This document shows positions 20,098 to 31,594 of a stretch of 44,547 nucleotides of DNA, in pieces. The stretch lies in assembly GCA_003427395.1 (NCBI GenBank), contig BFEA01000027.1:2269329-2313875 (forward strand), in the 5' to 3' direction. Source of the DNA: Chara braunii. Its lineage: Eukaryota > Streptophyta > Charophyceae > Charales > Characeae. Each line of letters begins with the position of its first letter. Position 1 is the stretch's first letter. Under the pieces are notes generated by a model. The model was not told where the DNA came from, made no database searches, and saw only the letters and a list, made by a program, of their open reading frames with translations. The position numbers and the translations under genes are program-made.

Positions 20098-20748
20098 TAC
20101 AACTTACAAGACAGATATGATACAAATATTGGTGTTTGTTGTTTCCTAGGGCAGTGGTGATACGTGTCTCTTCCCGGGGCTCCGTTGTCCCTTGGAGCTG
20201 CTATTTTCCCCTTCCCTTCATGGGGTACCTCCTTTACTATTAGCCCAGCCCTAGTTTTGCAGCCCCCCTGCAATGAGAGAGTCCTGTTCTGCAACTCCTC
20301 TGTGCAATGTTACGATGAGGTGTCCCTTTGAAACCCTTTAAGCCCCTAACCCCTAAACCCTTTCTGTGTCCTTAGAGAACCGTAAAACCACAGAATCGAT
20401 AAACCTTGGCTCTGTGGAATGATATGATACCCACTATCCCCCAGTTTCTTGTTGCTTTGTCTGCCATCCCCTTTTCAGATCCTCCACATCCTCCGCTCCC
20501 CTCTCGTACCGCCCTTCGTTGACCTTTCTCACTCTAAAGGATGCAGGTCGTCATGTCGGTCCTATCTTCCGAAACCTTGATCAACTTGAGGTCCACCAGA
20601 CTCAGGCCTTCCAAGATTCCCACGACTGTCCTTTTGTTGTTGCCAAACCTGTCACTTCCATTCAGGAGCCTTCGGGAGGTTTGGAGACTTTCATTACCGA
20701 TTCTGTTCTGGTAAGGAAGGGGAAGTGACGGGGAGGGTGGGGGGGTTA
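20098..20748 (-). other. 3' UTR of LINE-CD
   Basis: This segment shares phrases with the 3' UTRs of LINE-E and LINE-G: TTGTTTCCT, GGCTCC, GGAGCTGC and CAGCCCT followed by GCAGCCCCCCT, as read on the + strand. CCCTAACCCCTAAACCCT at ~20343 resembles plant telomere repeats and has a counterpart in LINE-E. Confidence 0.6.
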
Positions 20749-23420
20749 GTCGGGGAGGAGGAGGAAAGAGGGGGGGGTGGCTGCATATGGGACGAAGAAA
20801 TGAGATAGTGGTTTGTAAGTCCACGTGTTTTCGTCCCTCCTCCAGTAATTCCATTGTATTTGTGAGTCGTGGATGTCTGCCACCGCTTTCGTAGGTCCCA
20901 ACCAGTCCTCTGAGAACCGGATCCTCACTTCCTTTGTTTTTTGTTTCTTAGCCTGAGGGGTGAGGCTCGGGTTATCCTCTATTAACCGTGTTTGGTGTCG
21001 CAGGTGGTCCCAGGCTGGTTTTACCCTAGCTGTCAGGTAGTTTGTGATTGTTCCTCGGCTTGCGGGAGCCCAACCATATGGTGTTGTCGTTCGAAGGAAT
21101 TGCGGGCTCGCCAGGCTATCATCAACAACTCTAGTCTTGTAATTTGAAAGAGGTTCCTTTCATAGGGGGACTAGGTAGCCGGGACGTCCGCCTGGTTCCC
21201 TAGGAGCAGAAGTTTGGGTAGCCGCGGGAACTGGGAGCTTGTGAGGGGCACTGAGGGCGGTCCATGTGGCGTCCCACCACCTCCATATCTGGGAGACCAT
21301 CACGCAGCCTAATAGGCAGTGTTCCAAAGTCGCTCGCGCGGGCTGGCAGGTCCTACAGCAGTAGCGGCAGATGGGCGAAAGGTGGCCTTGTTGTTCAAGG
21401 TCTGTCCTTGTGACGAGCCAGTCAGGGGTGGGCAGACAGTGGTCAAGGATCTGCCACTGGACTGCCCTGTGTGCCGTCGGCATTATGTGGGTGTATTAGG
21501 ACCAAGAGAAGTTCCTGAGGTCCTCCGGGGGGAGGATTGAGTCCCTCCCCCACCGTCTTTTTATCAAGACCTCCGTCTGGCAGGTCCTAGTATGCACTTT
21601 ATGGTAACCATGTTTCACAGAATATTGCCAGATTTTGAGGGGTTTGGCCGGGGCAGGTTGTGTCCATTCCCAATCCAACGAGTCAAAGGGGAGAGTGGCC
21701 AGGGGGGAGTCCGATTGGAAGATAAAGAACCCTGACGAGACCAGACCAGTTTGTGTCGTAATCAGCTTCTTCATTTCTCAGCGCGGGGGAGCACCTCACC
21801 CCGGGATGGGAAATGCTGTACGCTTCTACTCGAACCTGATGATTGGACTTGTTTGTCACCCGTCCGACCATTGTTGGTGAGTGGAGTTGTGTCCATTGGA
21901 CCACCCAGTCCCCCTTGTTGGAAGGTAGGACCTTGCTTAAGCTGTTGCACCCAGGTCAGGGGGACCGCCTCCTGTAGTTGGCACAATTTTCCGGTTCTGT
22001 CCCTGACGTGTTTTAGTTTGTCTCTCATTTGGTCATAAGATTTCCAAGTATTTCGTTTGAAATCCCATATGTCGGCCACCAGGTAAACCCCCTTGGCCAC
22101 CCAACCTCTCCAATGCGACCTGTTGTCAAGGCGGAAAGGATTCCCCTCGTGATCAGAAATATGAGGGTTACCAAGGAGCGGTTGTTTAACAATCTCGTGC
22201 CATCGCATGGGCGGGGGGAACCTATCCGGGCCCATCTCCCACCACAGCTTGACCATGCCCGGCCACAGGGGGGCGTTTGGAATGTCTTTTTTGACTCGTT
22301 CTTGCGGTGTCTGTGGGTCGGGCATTCTTGACGCACTGGGGACTGTCCAGGAAGGGTTGGTGAGCCATTGCAGTGCATGTACGGGAGCCTCCGCAGGCAA
22401 GGGGGGGGGCAGATTTGTTAACTGCAGTTCAGCATACGGGGCTCACAGAATGTCATTCCCCATGAGTAGGCGAATTATGACCTTGAAGGGGAGGGTTTTT
22501 AGCTGGTCCTGCGGTTCCAAAATAGCGAGTTCACCCTTAGATGGAGGTTGGGCTATATAGTCCCATGCCACCCTGGAGAGGAACAACGGGTCCTCATCGT
22601 CATTTTTCCAAACATAGGCTGTCGCTGCACGTTTGAGTCTTTTAAGGGATCTTGGTTGGATCGGCCAGCAGGCTGCCTTATACCACATGGTAGAGAAAAT
22701 GGTCGTGTTGAGCACCAATGCTCTTCCAACTATGGACGTGTGTAGGCCCTTCCAACTGGCCAGTCTCCTCATCACCTCCTCCACTAACGACGCCCCATGG
22801 TCCGTTAGAGGGCCCATCGCCGTGAGTGAAACACCCAACACCCATATTGCTTCCTCCCGATGTTTCCATTCCACGGCCGGTTCAAGCGGGGGTGGGTCCA
22901 AGGGGTGGAGCCACCATCCCTCAGTCTTAGACCCCTAGTTCACCACCATGTCAGACGCTGTCAAGAAAGTTTGTATGGTGTCCACCAGGGCCTGGAGGGA
23001 GCAGGGGTCGACTCTCATGAGTACCGTCAGATCATCAACGAAAAGTGATGTGACTGGTATCCGATAGTGTGGTATTTCAAGAACATCTATCTTGTCAATG
23101 AAAGAGTTGGCCCTTATTGTAGGTGTCAGGGCCTCCATAATGATGACAAGAGCAGGGGAGCTATAGGGTCTCCTTGTCTTACTGACCGTTGTAGGGGGAA
23201 GGGGTTGGAGAGGTATCCGTTGACCATCACATTAGTGGTCACCGTTCTATGGAGGGTGTCTACCTATCTCCTAATATTCAGTCCTAGATTCATTGCTTGC
23301 ATGCAAAGATCCAAAAAGCCCCAGTCGACATAGTCATAGGCTTTTTCAACGTCAAAGAAGAGGATGGTCGCCTCCTTCCCCCTCTGTCGAGCATATTTAA
23401 TCATCTCATTCACAAGTAGC
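20749..23420 (-). pseudogene. LINE-CD ORF2, reverse transcriptase to C-terminus, decayed
   Basis: Motifs in order on the minus strand are FFDVEKAYDYVDWGFL (~23350), RQGDPIAPLL (~23180), LFVDDLTVLM (~23040), VGRALVLNTTIFSTMWYKAA (~22720), RVAWDYIAQPP (~22570), SDSPLATLPFDSLDWEW (~21700), VQWQILDHCLPTPDWL (~21450), zinc ligands CRYC and HCLLGC (~21370-21310) and a C-terminal WNYWRRDENTW (~20840). Frames change near 23270, 23140, 22930, 22440 and 21490, so it is a pseudogene. The FVDD catalytic motif is kept. The endonuclease would lie upstream of 37505 and is missing. Confidence 0.85.
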
Positions 23421-23423
23421 ACC

Positions 23424-24680
23424 ACTACCAGGATAATGATAAATGGGAATGTGGCTCCCTCATTCTGCCTTAAGAGATCAGTAGGACAAGGGGATCCTAT
23501 CGCCCCCTTCCTATTTGTGATAATCATGGAAGCTCGGGCTGCTAACCTACTTAAGAACAAGAATATCAAGAGAATCCAAGTAACTTTCATACCAGAAGAG
23601 GCTATCCTTGTCTGCTCCCTCTTTGTTGATGACCTGTCTATCATGATTGAAGCATCACACGAGAATCTGGAAGCCCTAAGGGTCATGATGGATCGCTTTT
23701 GTAGACTCTCAGATATGAGGATTAATTGGGATAACAAAACCTTGGGCTGGTGGATCCATCATCCAAGAATCAGACCCCCAGAAGTTCCAAAAATCTCATG
23801 ATTATCTAAAGAGACACCGGTAAGGGTATTGAGAATCAATCTTTCAGCAGAAGGAAAATTTGAAACTAACAATGAATGAATTTTACAGAATGCTTGTTCC
23901 AAACTAAATTCGTGGAAGAACAAACATACATCCATTTTTGGAATATCTCTTGCAATTAATAATGTAGTTCTAGCATCGATATGGTATAAATCAGCCATTT
24001 GGGCCTTAGACAAGGCATCGATCAAAAGATTTCAACAACAACTAAGAGCCTTCCTGTGGAGGGGAAATCATGAGTCAAAAAATGTGATCATCAGGGTAGC
24101 ATGGTCGTTAATTATACAACCCAAATTGTGTGGAGGACTTGGTATCATTGATCCCACCCTCCAAGCAATGACTTTGTCCATTCAATGGATTAAAAGGCTT
24201 CTTTTTAATCCTCAAACTCCATGGAATGTGTTAGCCTAGGAACATATCAAAAGATTAGCCCCCCCAACAGTCGAGGAAATTGATCCGCTGACGTGGTTGG
24301 AAAACGGAATCTGGACCCTACCCAGAGCTAGAGGATTGAGGACATAAGAGTCTTATCTATATAATAGGCAAGCTGCTAGAGTTGATCTTACAAAAGACCC
24401 CTTTTGTCCCTCTCTCATTAAAACATGGAGAAAGCTTCTGCTTACTGACAAGATTCCCCCAGAAAGGTGGGAGGAAGTTTGCAGGCAACCACTCTTCAAC
24501 AATATATGGATCAGAGATTCACAAGGATGCACCCTTCATTGCAGAGACTCACCCTGAAAGGGATGAATAAGAAAATGAGTAATCACAGTATGTGATATTT
24601 GGGATACATATACTAATGACCGGATCTCTCACAAGAAACTCCAAGAGAAGTTGAAATATTGCCATCATTTCAGAGGCTGT
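23424..24680 (+). pseudogene. LINE-B ORF2, first part (5'-truncated, inserted in LINE-CD)
   Basis: The coding sequence starts abruptly with TTRIMINGN and continues SVGQGDPIAPFLFVIIMEA (~23475), LFVDDLSIMIE (~23620), KTLGWWIHHP, LAINNVVLASIWYKSAIW (~23955), QLRAFLWRGN, CGGLGIIDP and WEEVCRQPLFNNIW. Stops interrupt it at 23799, 23876, 24236, 24346 and several places after 24555. It stops being LINE at 24681, where an LTR begins, and resumes at 35268. The sequence is more AT-rich than LINE-A and LINE-CD, so it is a different family. LINEs usually truncate at the 5' end; no target duplication is evident. Confidence 0.85.
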
Positions 24681-25974
24681 TGTTACATGCCCAGTTCGGC
24701 GATGTACATAGAAACCGAGGACCCGCAATGTGATAAAAAGGACTGAATGGACAATGCAGTGCAAGTAGAATCTCAACAAGCAATGTGCATTCTGATACAT
24801 ACAAATGGTGCTGAATAGCGCATGGAAGACTTATATACAAGTTCTGACCTGACCAGGACTGACCTCATTCACGTATGATAAGATAGGGAAGCAGAATGCT
24901 CGAATGCTAATGACTAGCCCAATCAATGTTTGAATGCAGACCAAACATACATCGTATCCATCACCAGGTGTGAAGGAGCCTAGCGTTGTACACAGGAAGA
25001 AAGCGCCAGGTCTAGACATACACAGACGAAAAGGAGGGGATCAGACGAAAAAACGGAGAGAGATGGGAATATCGTCAACACCAAGTCTTTATCACAAGTC
25101 CCAAATAATCCCTCGTCGTAATGTCTGAAGCCCAAAAGTCGAGTCTGGATCCAATGTCACCAAGCTCTCTCTCTCACTCTTCTCTCGTAGTCTGCAGATG
25201 CAGTGAGGTCAGATAAGGAGAGGGTGAGAGGGAGATGGTGGACTGAGAAGAGGAAGAAGAAGAACTCTCTCTCTCTCTGTCACGAGCCAGATACTAACCT
25301 GTGATATTGGCGCTGTGTTGCAGGTACCTCGAAGACGAAGCTGGAGCAACGGCGTTGCAGGTAAGTACCTCTGACCTCCGCCCAATCTCTCTCTCTCTCT
25401 GGTGTTATCCTAGCTATGGCGCCCAACGCTGGAGACTACAACTACCTACTGCGCCCAGCGCTGAAGACTAAGGCTAACGCTATTACTACTCCTGCAGTGC
25501 TCCCTCCAGAGTGTTATTGCCGAATCCTGAAGACTACTACTGCCTCCTGCCTACCCGTGAAGTGCATGGGAAGTCCCTATGTACTACCTCGGCCTGCCTC
25601 CTGACTGCCTGAAGGGCAAGCCAGGCCGAGGAGGCTGCTCTTACCAATGCCGAAGTGTGTCAGGGGCTGGCGCTGCAGCAGCTGCTGAGGCTGGCGTGGG
25701 AACAGGCTAAGAATAGCTTGTTCCCGAAACCCTGGTTTCGGTGCCTGAGTTTCAGGGCCGATCGTTCTTACGAACGACCGAAAATGGCCCTTCGTTTCAG
25801 GCTGAAAAGGCTATTGCCATTTTTAGTATCAAACGACACAGGGACTGTAGGCCCCTGTTTTCAGGCTTTCGGGCTGAACAGTCATGGGGCCCGTAACCTG
25901 TAGGCCCTGGTTTTCAGGCTTTCAGCCTGAGGGACGCAGGGCTTGGAAAATGGCCCTCATGTGCAGGCGCAGCA
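24681..25974 (-). repeat. 3' LTR (left copy)
   Basis: This is homologous to 33971-35267. Over the first 120 bases on the + strand I count about six differences, roughly 95% identity. A TATATAAG box is present on the minus strand near 24835. CT-rich patches lie near 25160-25190 and 25262-25280. The stretch 25720-25920 contains repeated TTTCAGGCT words and short palindromes. Confidence 0.92.
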
Positions 25975-25992
25975 AGTAACACCCCCCGCTCC
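25975..25992 (-). other. Polypurine tract region
   Basis: The minus strand reads GGAGCGGGGGGTG just before the left LTR, where plus-strand DNA priming is expected. The pol frame ends at its upstream edge. Confidence 0.6.
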
Positions 25993-28900
25993 TTATGAAG
26001 TCAAGTCGGGGTGAGGGCGAAGCCGACGATCTGAAGGTGGAACCTGGACGCGGGCCCGGCGTGGAGCCGAAAAAAACGGCTTGCCTTGCATCTTGTGTTC
26101 GTAGCATGCGAGAACGTCTAGATCTGTTGCTTGAAGTTCCGCACGGGTCAACCAACGGTCAACTCGGTGTGTGTAGTATGCAAAATGCACTAAATACTCG
26201 GTTGGCCTGTCACCGTAGCATTGGTGGGAGATGATGTCGCCGACCTCCTAAAAAACATCCATGGAGGGTGAGTCTTGCGAACGTCTCCCGGGAAACTTGA
26301 AATCGTCATGTTCCGCTGACGTTTAAAAAACCAACTTGGAGCAATGAAAGACTGGGTAGACGGGCAAGTGGGCGGGCACCTGAATTGTGAAGGAAGGTCC
26401 CTCAGGTGCGTCCCCAGCGGGTGCCACGATCCGTCAAGGCCCCATCCATTTCGGGAGGAGCTTGCGAGAGATGTCTTGTTCAAGGCTGAATTCCGCTGCG
26501 GAAACCCACACGAGGTCGTCGGCGCGGAATGGGCAAGGAAGACGCTGGCGATTGGCCTGCTGGCTCATGCTCTGTTGCGCCTTAGCCATCTGGTTGCGTG
26601 CCTTGACAAGAAGCTCTTGCATCTGACGCAAGAAAAGAAGATGGTCGTCGCTCTCGGTTGTTCGTGGAGTAATAGTGTCCAACGGTGAAGTGACCGGTGA
26701 GCCGTGCTCGAACTCGAAACGCGATATCCCGATAGCCGGGTGGATGGAAGAGTTGTAGGCCAACTCGACACCCGGCAGTTGCTCAACCCAGTCCTTCTAG
26801 TCAGGACGAATGAGAGTGCAAAGGGGAACCTGTGCGGTCTGGTGCGCCCTCTCCGTTTGGCCATCGGTCTGGGGGTGGCGAGCTGAACTGGGCTTGAGAG
26901 ATGAGTCCCATCGCTTGATGAGCACCAACCAAAAATCGGACATGAACCGAGTGTCGCAGTCGCAAACGATTTCCTTGGGGTAAACCGTGGTTCGAATCCA
27001 ATCGGTGTAAAGAACCTCGGCTAACTTCGGTGCCTTGGCATGATAGCGGCAAGGCAAAAACATGGCAAACTTGGTGAGTCGGTCGACCACCGTGAGAATC
27101 CCATCCACACCGGTCTTGTGCTTGGGAACAGGCCGGTAATGTCCATGGCAATCGCTTCCCTTCTCCTCAACCGGACCGGTAATGGTCGTAACTCGTCGTA
27201 CGGACGATGGTTGCGGGATTTGCAGCGTCTGCAAACCTCGCATGACTCGTAATAGCGCGTGACGTCGCCGAGAAGGTCGGGCCACCAAAATTGCTCGCGA
27301 AGTCGGTCAATCGTGCGATTGACTCCAAAATGTCCGGTGGCGGGAGCATCGTGGAACTCCCCAAGAAGCCGTGTACGCAAGTGAGGATCACTCGGTACAC
27401 AAAGAAGGTCCTTCCCCCACGTGTGGACAAGCAAGTACCCCTCTTGGATCCGGTAGTGAGAAGGTGACGGATTAGGAGAGGAGCAATTCGCGTACTTGTC
27501 GCGAAACTCGGGGTCGGCTTGGTAGCCGCGGATGAAACTGTTTCGCAGGTCATCGTCGATCTCGAAGGTTGAGTAGACCGCGGTACAATGATCCGGACGT
27601 CGTGAAAGAGCATTCGCAAAACGGTTCGACTTCCCGGGAATGTGATCGGGAAAGACCTCGAACTGGTCAATGAAAGCCATCCATCGAGCGATGGTGCTGT
27701 TGACGGTGTCTTGGGTCTTGTAAAAGACTAACGGATTATTGTCCGTTACCCATCGAAATTGGCTTCGACCAAGGAGGAAGTGCCGCCACCGCTTGAGCGC
27801 GTGGATGAAGGCGAGGAGCTCCTTCTTGCGTGCATCGTCAATGGAATGCACGACTGATACTTTCTTGCTGAAATACTCGACCGGGTGCCAGTCCACACCA
27901 TCATGTTGCTCGAGGACTGCACCAATGCCATAGCCTGACACATCCGTAGTGACGCGCGTAGGCAAAAGCGGGTCGTATATCCGCAAGACCTCCGCAGACA
28001 ATGGCGCGGCTTTGAGAGCAAAAAATGATTCCCGCGCCTCCTCTCCGAAGTCAAACGGCCGATCCTCGCATTGAAGCTTGGTCAAGTGGGCCGCGATCTT
28101 CGAGTAGCCTTTGATAAAACGTTGGTAGTATCCGGCAAGGCCAAGGAACGAACGGACATCCGTGACGTTCCGAGGCTCCGGCCACTCTTGGATGGCCTGA
28201 ATCTTGTCCGATAGCGGACTGATGCCCTCCGGTGTGACAAAATGGCCCAAGTATTCCAGCTCTTGCCGGACAAATTCGCACATGTCGCGGTTGACCTTGT
28301 ACTTGGCGCGGAGGAGCATCTCCAACACTCATCGAAGATGCCCAAGATGATCCTCCAAAGTCCGGCGATAAACGAGAATATTGTCTAAGTAGACCAGCAC
28401 GAACCGGCCCAACATTGCACGGAACTCATTGGTCATTGCCGCTTGAAAGGTCGTCGGGCCGTTGGTGAGGCCAAAAGGCATGACCACCCACTCAAAATGC
28501 CCGTACCGCGTCTTGAACGTGGATTTGTAGCGATCGTTCGGCCAAATCGAGATTTGATGATATCCTGATTTCCAATCCAACTTCGAAAAATACCTTGCGC
28601 CGCCCAATAGCTCAAGAAGATCGTCGATGCGAGGAAGAGGCCCCGCATTCTTGACGGTTTGCGCGTTGAGCTTGCGGTAGTCGATACACAATCGTAGATC
28701 CTTGTTCTTCTTCCGGACGAAGAGAACTGGTGCTCCATATGGGGAGCTACTCGGGCAGATCCAGCCCTTGGTCAACAAGTCGTCGAGTTGTGCGTGTAGG
28801 ACCTCAAGCTCCTCCTCGCTCATCCGATAGATGCAACCTTTCGGCGGCACGACACCAGCCTTAAGAATGATCTCGTGAGAGATCGGCCGATCCGGCACCA

Positions 28901-29388
28901 CACCGGTAGGTGACTCGAAGATGTCAGCGAATTCATCCTGCAACCACACCACCCGGGGGTCCGAAGACAAGACCGTGGGTGAAGAGTCGGCTACTGCGAC
29001 AGTCCGTAGGAAACATAGGCCGATCTCCTCGAGCTGCTGGTAAGCACAAGTCGCCCGGAATGATTTGGCCGTCACCACTTGGCACCGAATCGAAGGGTGC
29101 GGTAGAGGAATAGTACATGCCACTTTCGCGCCGAAGGCGTCACGAACGCTAAGAGTCCGCCGGTGGAAGTTGACCGTGTGATCCGCATTTGCAAGCCAAG
29201 ACATTCCCAGAATGATGTCAAAGTCCGTGTCAAGAATGTCGAACGTCACCGGTTCGCATGCATGAGGTGCAAAATAAACCGGTATGGCCTCGATGTAACA
29301 GTCGAGAAGTTGCTGCATCTTTCCATCCGCCAACTTGATCGCCGTCGGGTTTACCTTCCTCCGAACTTGTGCGCCAAGGTCAACCTTT
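25993..29388 (-). pseudogene. pol: protease end, reverse transcriptase, RNase H, integrase, chromodomain-like tail
   Basis: Protease ends with FDIILGMSWLANAD (~29200). Reverse transcriptase has GWICPSSSPYGAPVLFV (~28760), LRLCIDYRKLNAQT, LDWKSGYHQI, VMPFGLTNGPTTFQ and VYLDNILVY (~28385), where the second catalytic Asp of YLDD is Asn. RNase H has TDVSGYGIGAVLEQ and TDNNPLVF. Integrase has the zinc fold GHFGV...CEVCRRC (~27325-27235), AMDITG, DTRFMSDFW (~26940) and GQTERAHQT (~26860). TGA at 28329, a frameshift near 27135, TAG at 26797 and TGA at 26434 break it. After HCSKLVF, a stretch EVGDII...YLVHFAYYTHRVDRWL (26250-26150) resembles a chromodomain. Such tails direct integration to particular chromatin in chromoviruses. 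Confidence 0.85.
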
Positions 29389-29396
29389 TGCATAAA
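29389..29396. repeat. Target-site duplication, left copy
   Basis: TGCATAAA, identical to 30921-30928. Confidence 0.9.
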
Positions 29397-29546
29397 CTAT
29401 GTTACCGCGCGTTCATTGGACGCGCGTTTTGCGTTCAGACTTTGAACGCGGTGAACGCGCGTTCAGTGAACGGTAGTGAACGCGTTTGACGCGTTTGCGC
29501 AAAGGGTTGTGCGGGGTGGGGGGGGGCTTTGGGCAGTGTGGGGAGC

Positions 29547-29829
29547 NNNNNNNNNNNNNNNNNNNNNNNNNNNNNNNNNNNNNNNNNNNNNNNNNNNNNN
29601 NNNNNNNNNNNNNNNNNNNNNNNNNNNNNNNNNNNNNNNNNNNNNNNNNNNNNNNNNNNNNNNNNNNNNNNNNNNNNNNNNNNNNNNNNNNNNNNNNNNN
29701 NNNNNNNNNNNNNNNNNNNNNNNNNNNNNNNNNNNNNNNNNNNNNNNNNNNNNNNNNNNNNNNNNNNNNNNNNNNNNNNNNNNNNNNNNNNNNNNNNNNN
29801 NNNNNNNNNNNNNNNNNNNNNNNNNNNNN
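29547..29829. other. Assembly gap (283 N)
   Basis: The sequence is undetermined. It lies against the left arm of a long palindrome, which probably caused the gap. Confidence 0.99.
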
Positions 29830-30484
29830 CCATGCGGCGCAGACCCCCCCCACCAAAATCAAGGCACGCAGTGAACATGAATGAGAGCAGGGGCTGGCCG
29901 AATATATACTCAAGAATCGGATTCAGGTCTGTGTTTCAGCAGTTATGGGTTGTTATCGTAGCTAGGCCTGATTCTCAGGGCTTGGCTGCACTACCCACCA
30001 AATGTGCAAGACTAGAATGAATCTTTTGCAGAACGTGGAATAATACACTACCATATGTTTTGTCTTTTTTTTTTTCGTTTTTCTTTCTTTCGTTTTTATT
30101 TTAGGGTCACTGCACGTATTCCTAAGAAAAGAAAAAAGAGAAAAAAAGAAAAACGAGAAAAAAAATAAAGGAGAAAAAAAATAAAGGAGAAAAAAGAAAA
30201 AGAAAAGAAAAAAAAAAGGAGAAAAAGAAAGACAAAACATATGGCGGCGTATTATTCCACGTTCTGCAAAAGATTCATTCTAGTTTAAATTTGCACATTT
30301 GAGTAGTGCAACCAAGACCTGAGAATCACGTGCATAGACCAACACGGCCTAGCTACGTGAGCAACCCATAACTGCTGAAACACAGACCTGCATATGCTCT
30401 TGACATTATATATTCGACCAGCTCCGACTCTTCTTTGTATTCACTGCCTGCCTTGATTTTGGTGGGGGGGTCTGCGCCACATGG
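29830..30484. repeat. Long inverted repeat (arms ~235-254 bp)
   Basis: The left arm 29830-30064 and the right arm 30231-30484 are reverse complements with small indels. Matching phrases include GGCGCAGACCCCCCC, ACCAAAATCAAGGCA, CAGGTCTGTGTTTCAGCAG, TGAATCTTTTGCAGAACGTG and CATATGTTTTGTC. The 166-bp spacer is an A/G-rich tract on the + strand. The palindrome sits in the middle of the hAT-like element, and the outer parts of the arms may continue into the gap. Confidence 0.9.
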
Positions 30485-30920
30485 CTGCGAGGACCCTTGA
30501 GAAAGCCTGCATGGGCCGTCTGAGCCGTGTTAGGGGCATTTCTCCACCCCCTCCCGAAGAAAAAAAAAAAAGGAGCATTCACGCACACACACACACACAC
30601 ATTCACACACTTTTTTTTTCTTTTTTTTTTTTACTGTTTTGTCTGGGGCATTGGCCCATAGCCCCCCACAAGCAGCGCCGCTGCTCCCTATGGGGTGGTG
30701 GGCCTCCTGGGGTTTTTGTTTTGCACTTTCGTCGTTTGTTGAAAGAGGCCCTCCACCCTATAGTCTGCAACGCTCGCGCGCGCCCCCCGGTGTCGCGTTC
30801 AAATTTTTTGCGCCACGTGGCGCGCAACGTGTTTGAACGCGATTGAACGCGCCCCCGGGGGGTATGAACGCACGCGTTTGAACGTGAATGAGCGTTCAGC
30901 GCATTCAGCCGGTTACACAG

Positions 30921-30928
30921 TGCATAAA
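30921..30928. repeat. Target-site duplication, right copy
   Basis: TGCATAAA, identical to 29389-29396. Confidence 0.9.
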
Positions 30929-31594
30929 GGTTTGGCTCATGAAATTGCGAGACGCGCCGCTATCCAGCAAAGCGCTGCAGGATGCTTGCCCAACCTGGAT
31001 GCAGACATACATGAGCGGTGCGTTGTTGTCATCATACCACTTCGTGCGAAACTCGCGGACCACCTTTGTAGTATAAGCAAGGATGTCCCCCACCGCGACT
31101 TCGTTATCCGTCGGCGAAGTTGGTGGTGCATAGAAGGATAAGTAAGTGTGGAGATGAGCGCATAGTGTTGCGCATTGCGGTCCCGGTAAACGGCCTGTGG
31201 TCGGGAGAGGAAGCCATGCAAAGTCCTCGGACGTGAGCGGGTCCAATACCTCTATGTTGAACTCGCGTGCCGAATCTCGTGAGGAACCACTTGAAGACGA
31301 TAAGTCGCCGCTGCCGAACAGAGAAGATGCCGCACACACGTCTTGTCCTTGAGCTTGAGTACCCAGCGTAGGAACGAGTCGGACAGCATATTCCTCAAAA
31401 GAATAAGTAAGAGGAGGACTATCGACTTCCGCATGCACCTCAGAATGAAGGCCGGTCACTCGTGAAGAGACCGGTTCAGGAGACATCGAGAGTGTCGTCG
31501 AGTCACTCTCGGCGGTGCTCAGTTTCCCTGTTTGCCCTTGCCTTTCAATGGGCAGGCCTTTGTCTGATGAAGATCGTTGTTGCACCATAGGCAA
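30929..31594 (-). pseudogene. pol, N-terminal part with start of aspartic protease
   Basis: This open frame runs from the gag overlap towards the protease. The N-terminal two thirds are a Ser/Thr/Glu-rich linker. The protease active site follows as ALLDSGASRNFMS (~30970), a DSG motif of retropepsins. The frame is cut at the 8-bp target site (30921-30928) by the inserted DNA element and resumes in the same sense at 29388 with QKVDLGAQVRRKV. Confidence 0.8.

Larger units (their letters stand above)
19918..23420 (-). mobile_element. LINE-CD, downstream part (interrupted by LINE-B)
   Basis: Reading leftwards, the element has reverse transcriptase from block A, the C-terminal ORF2, a 3' UTR (20748-20098) and the hairpin core with type B tail (20097-19960), and it ends in poly(T) with an N at 19940. 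The coding sequence begins abruptly at 23420 with VLLVNEMIKYA. The missing upstream sequence, ending NIQDN, is found at 37027-37505. In LINE-A these two phrases are directly adjacent (NIQDNVLLVNE). The element was therefore split by everything from 23424 to 37025. Confidence 0.85.
29397..30920. mobile_element. hAT-like non-autonomous DNA element with internal palindrome
   Basis: The element is flanked by a perfect 8-bp duplication, TGCATAAA, at 29389-29396 and 30921-30928. The ends are imperfect inverted repeats (CTATGTTACCG and CTGTGTAACCG, 9 of 11). Both subterminal regions are crowded with GAACGCG/CGCGTTCA words in both orientations, as is usual for transposase-binding sites. Removing the element and one duplication rejoins the protease frame. 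The 8-bp duplication points to hAT. It contains a 283-N gap and no visible transposase, but the gap hides part of it. Confidence 0.85.

Noticed and set aside
23264-23801. Head-to-head reverse transcriptase fragments as a 5'-inverted (twin-primed) LINE copy
   Set aside because: Both fragments run onwards to their own zf-RVT domains and 3' ends, and the minus-strand one continues at 37027. They are two different LINEs, one inserted in the other.
25655-25903. Protein gene inside the left LTR
   Set aside because: The frame lies within the LTR, is not kept as an equivalent frame in the right LTR, and shows no domain.
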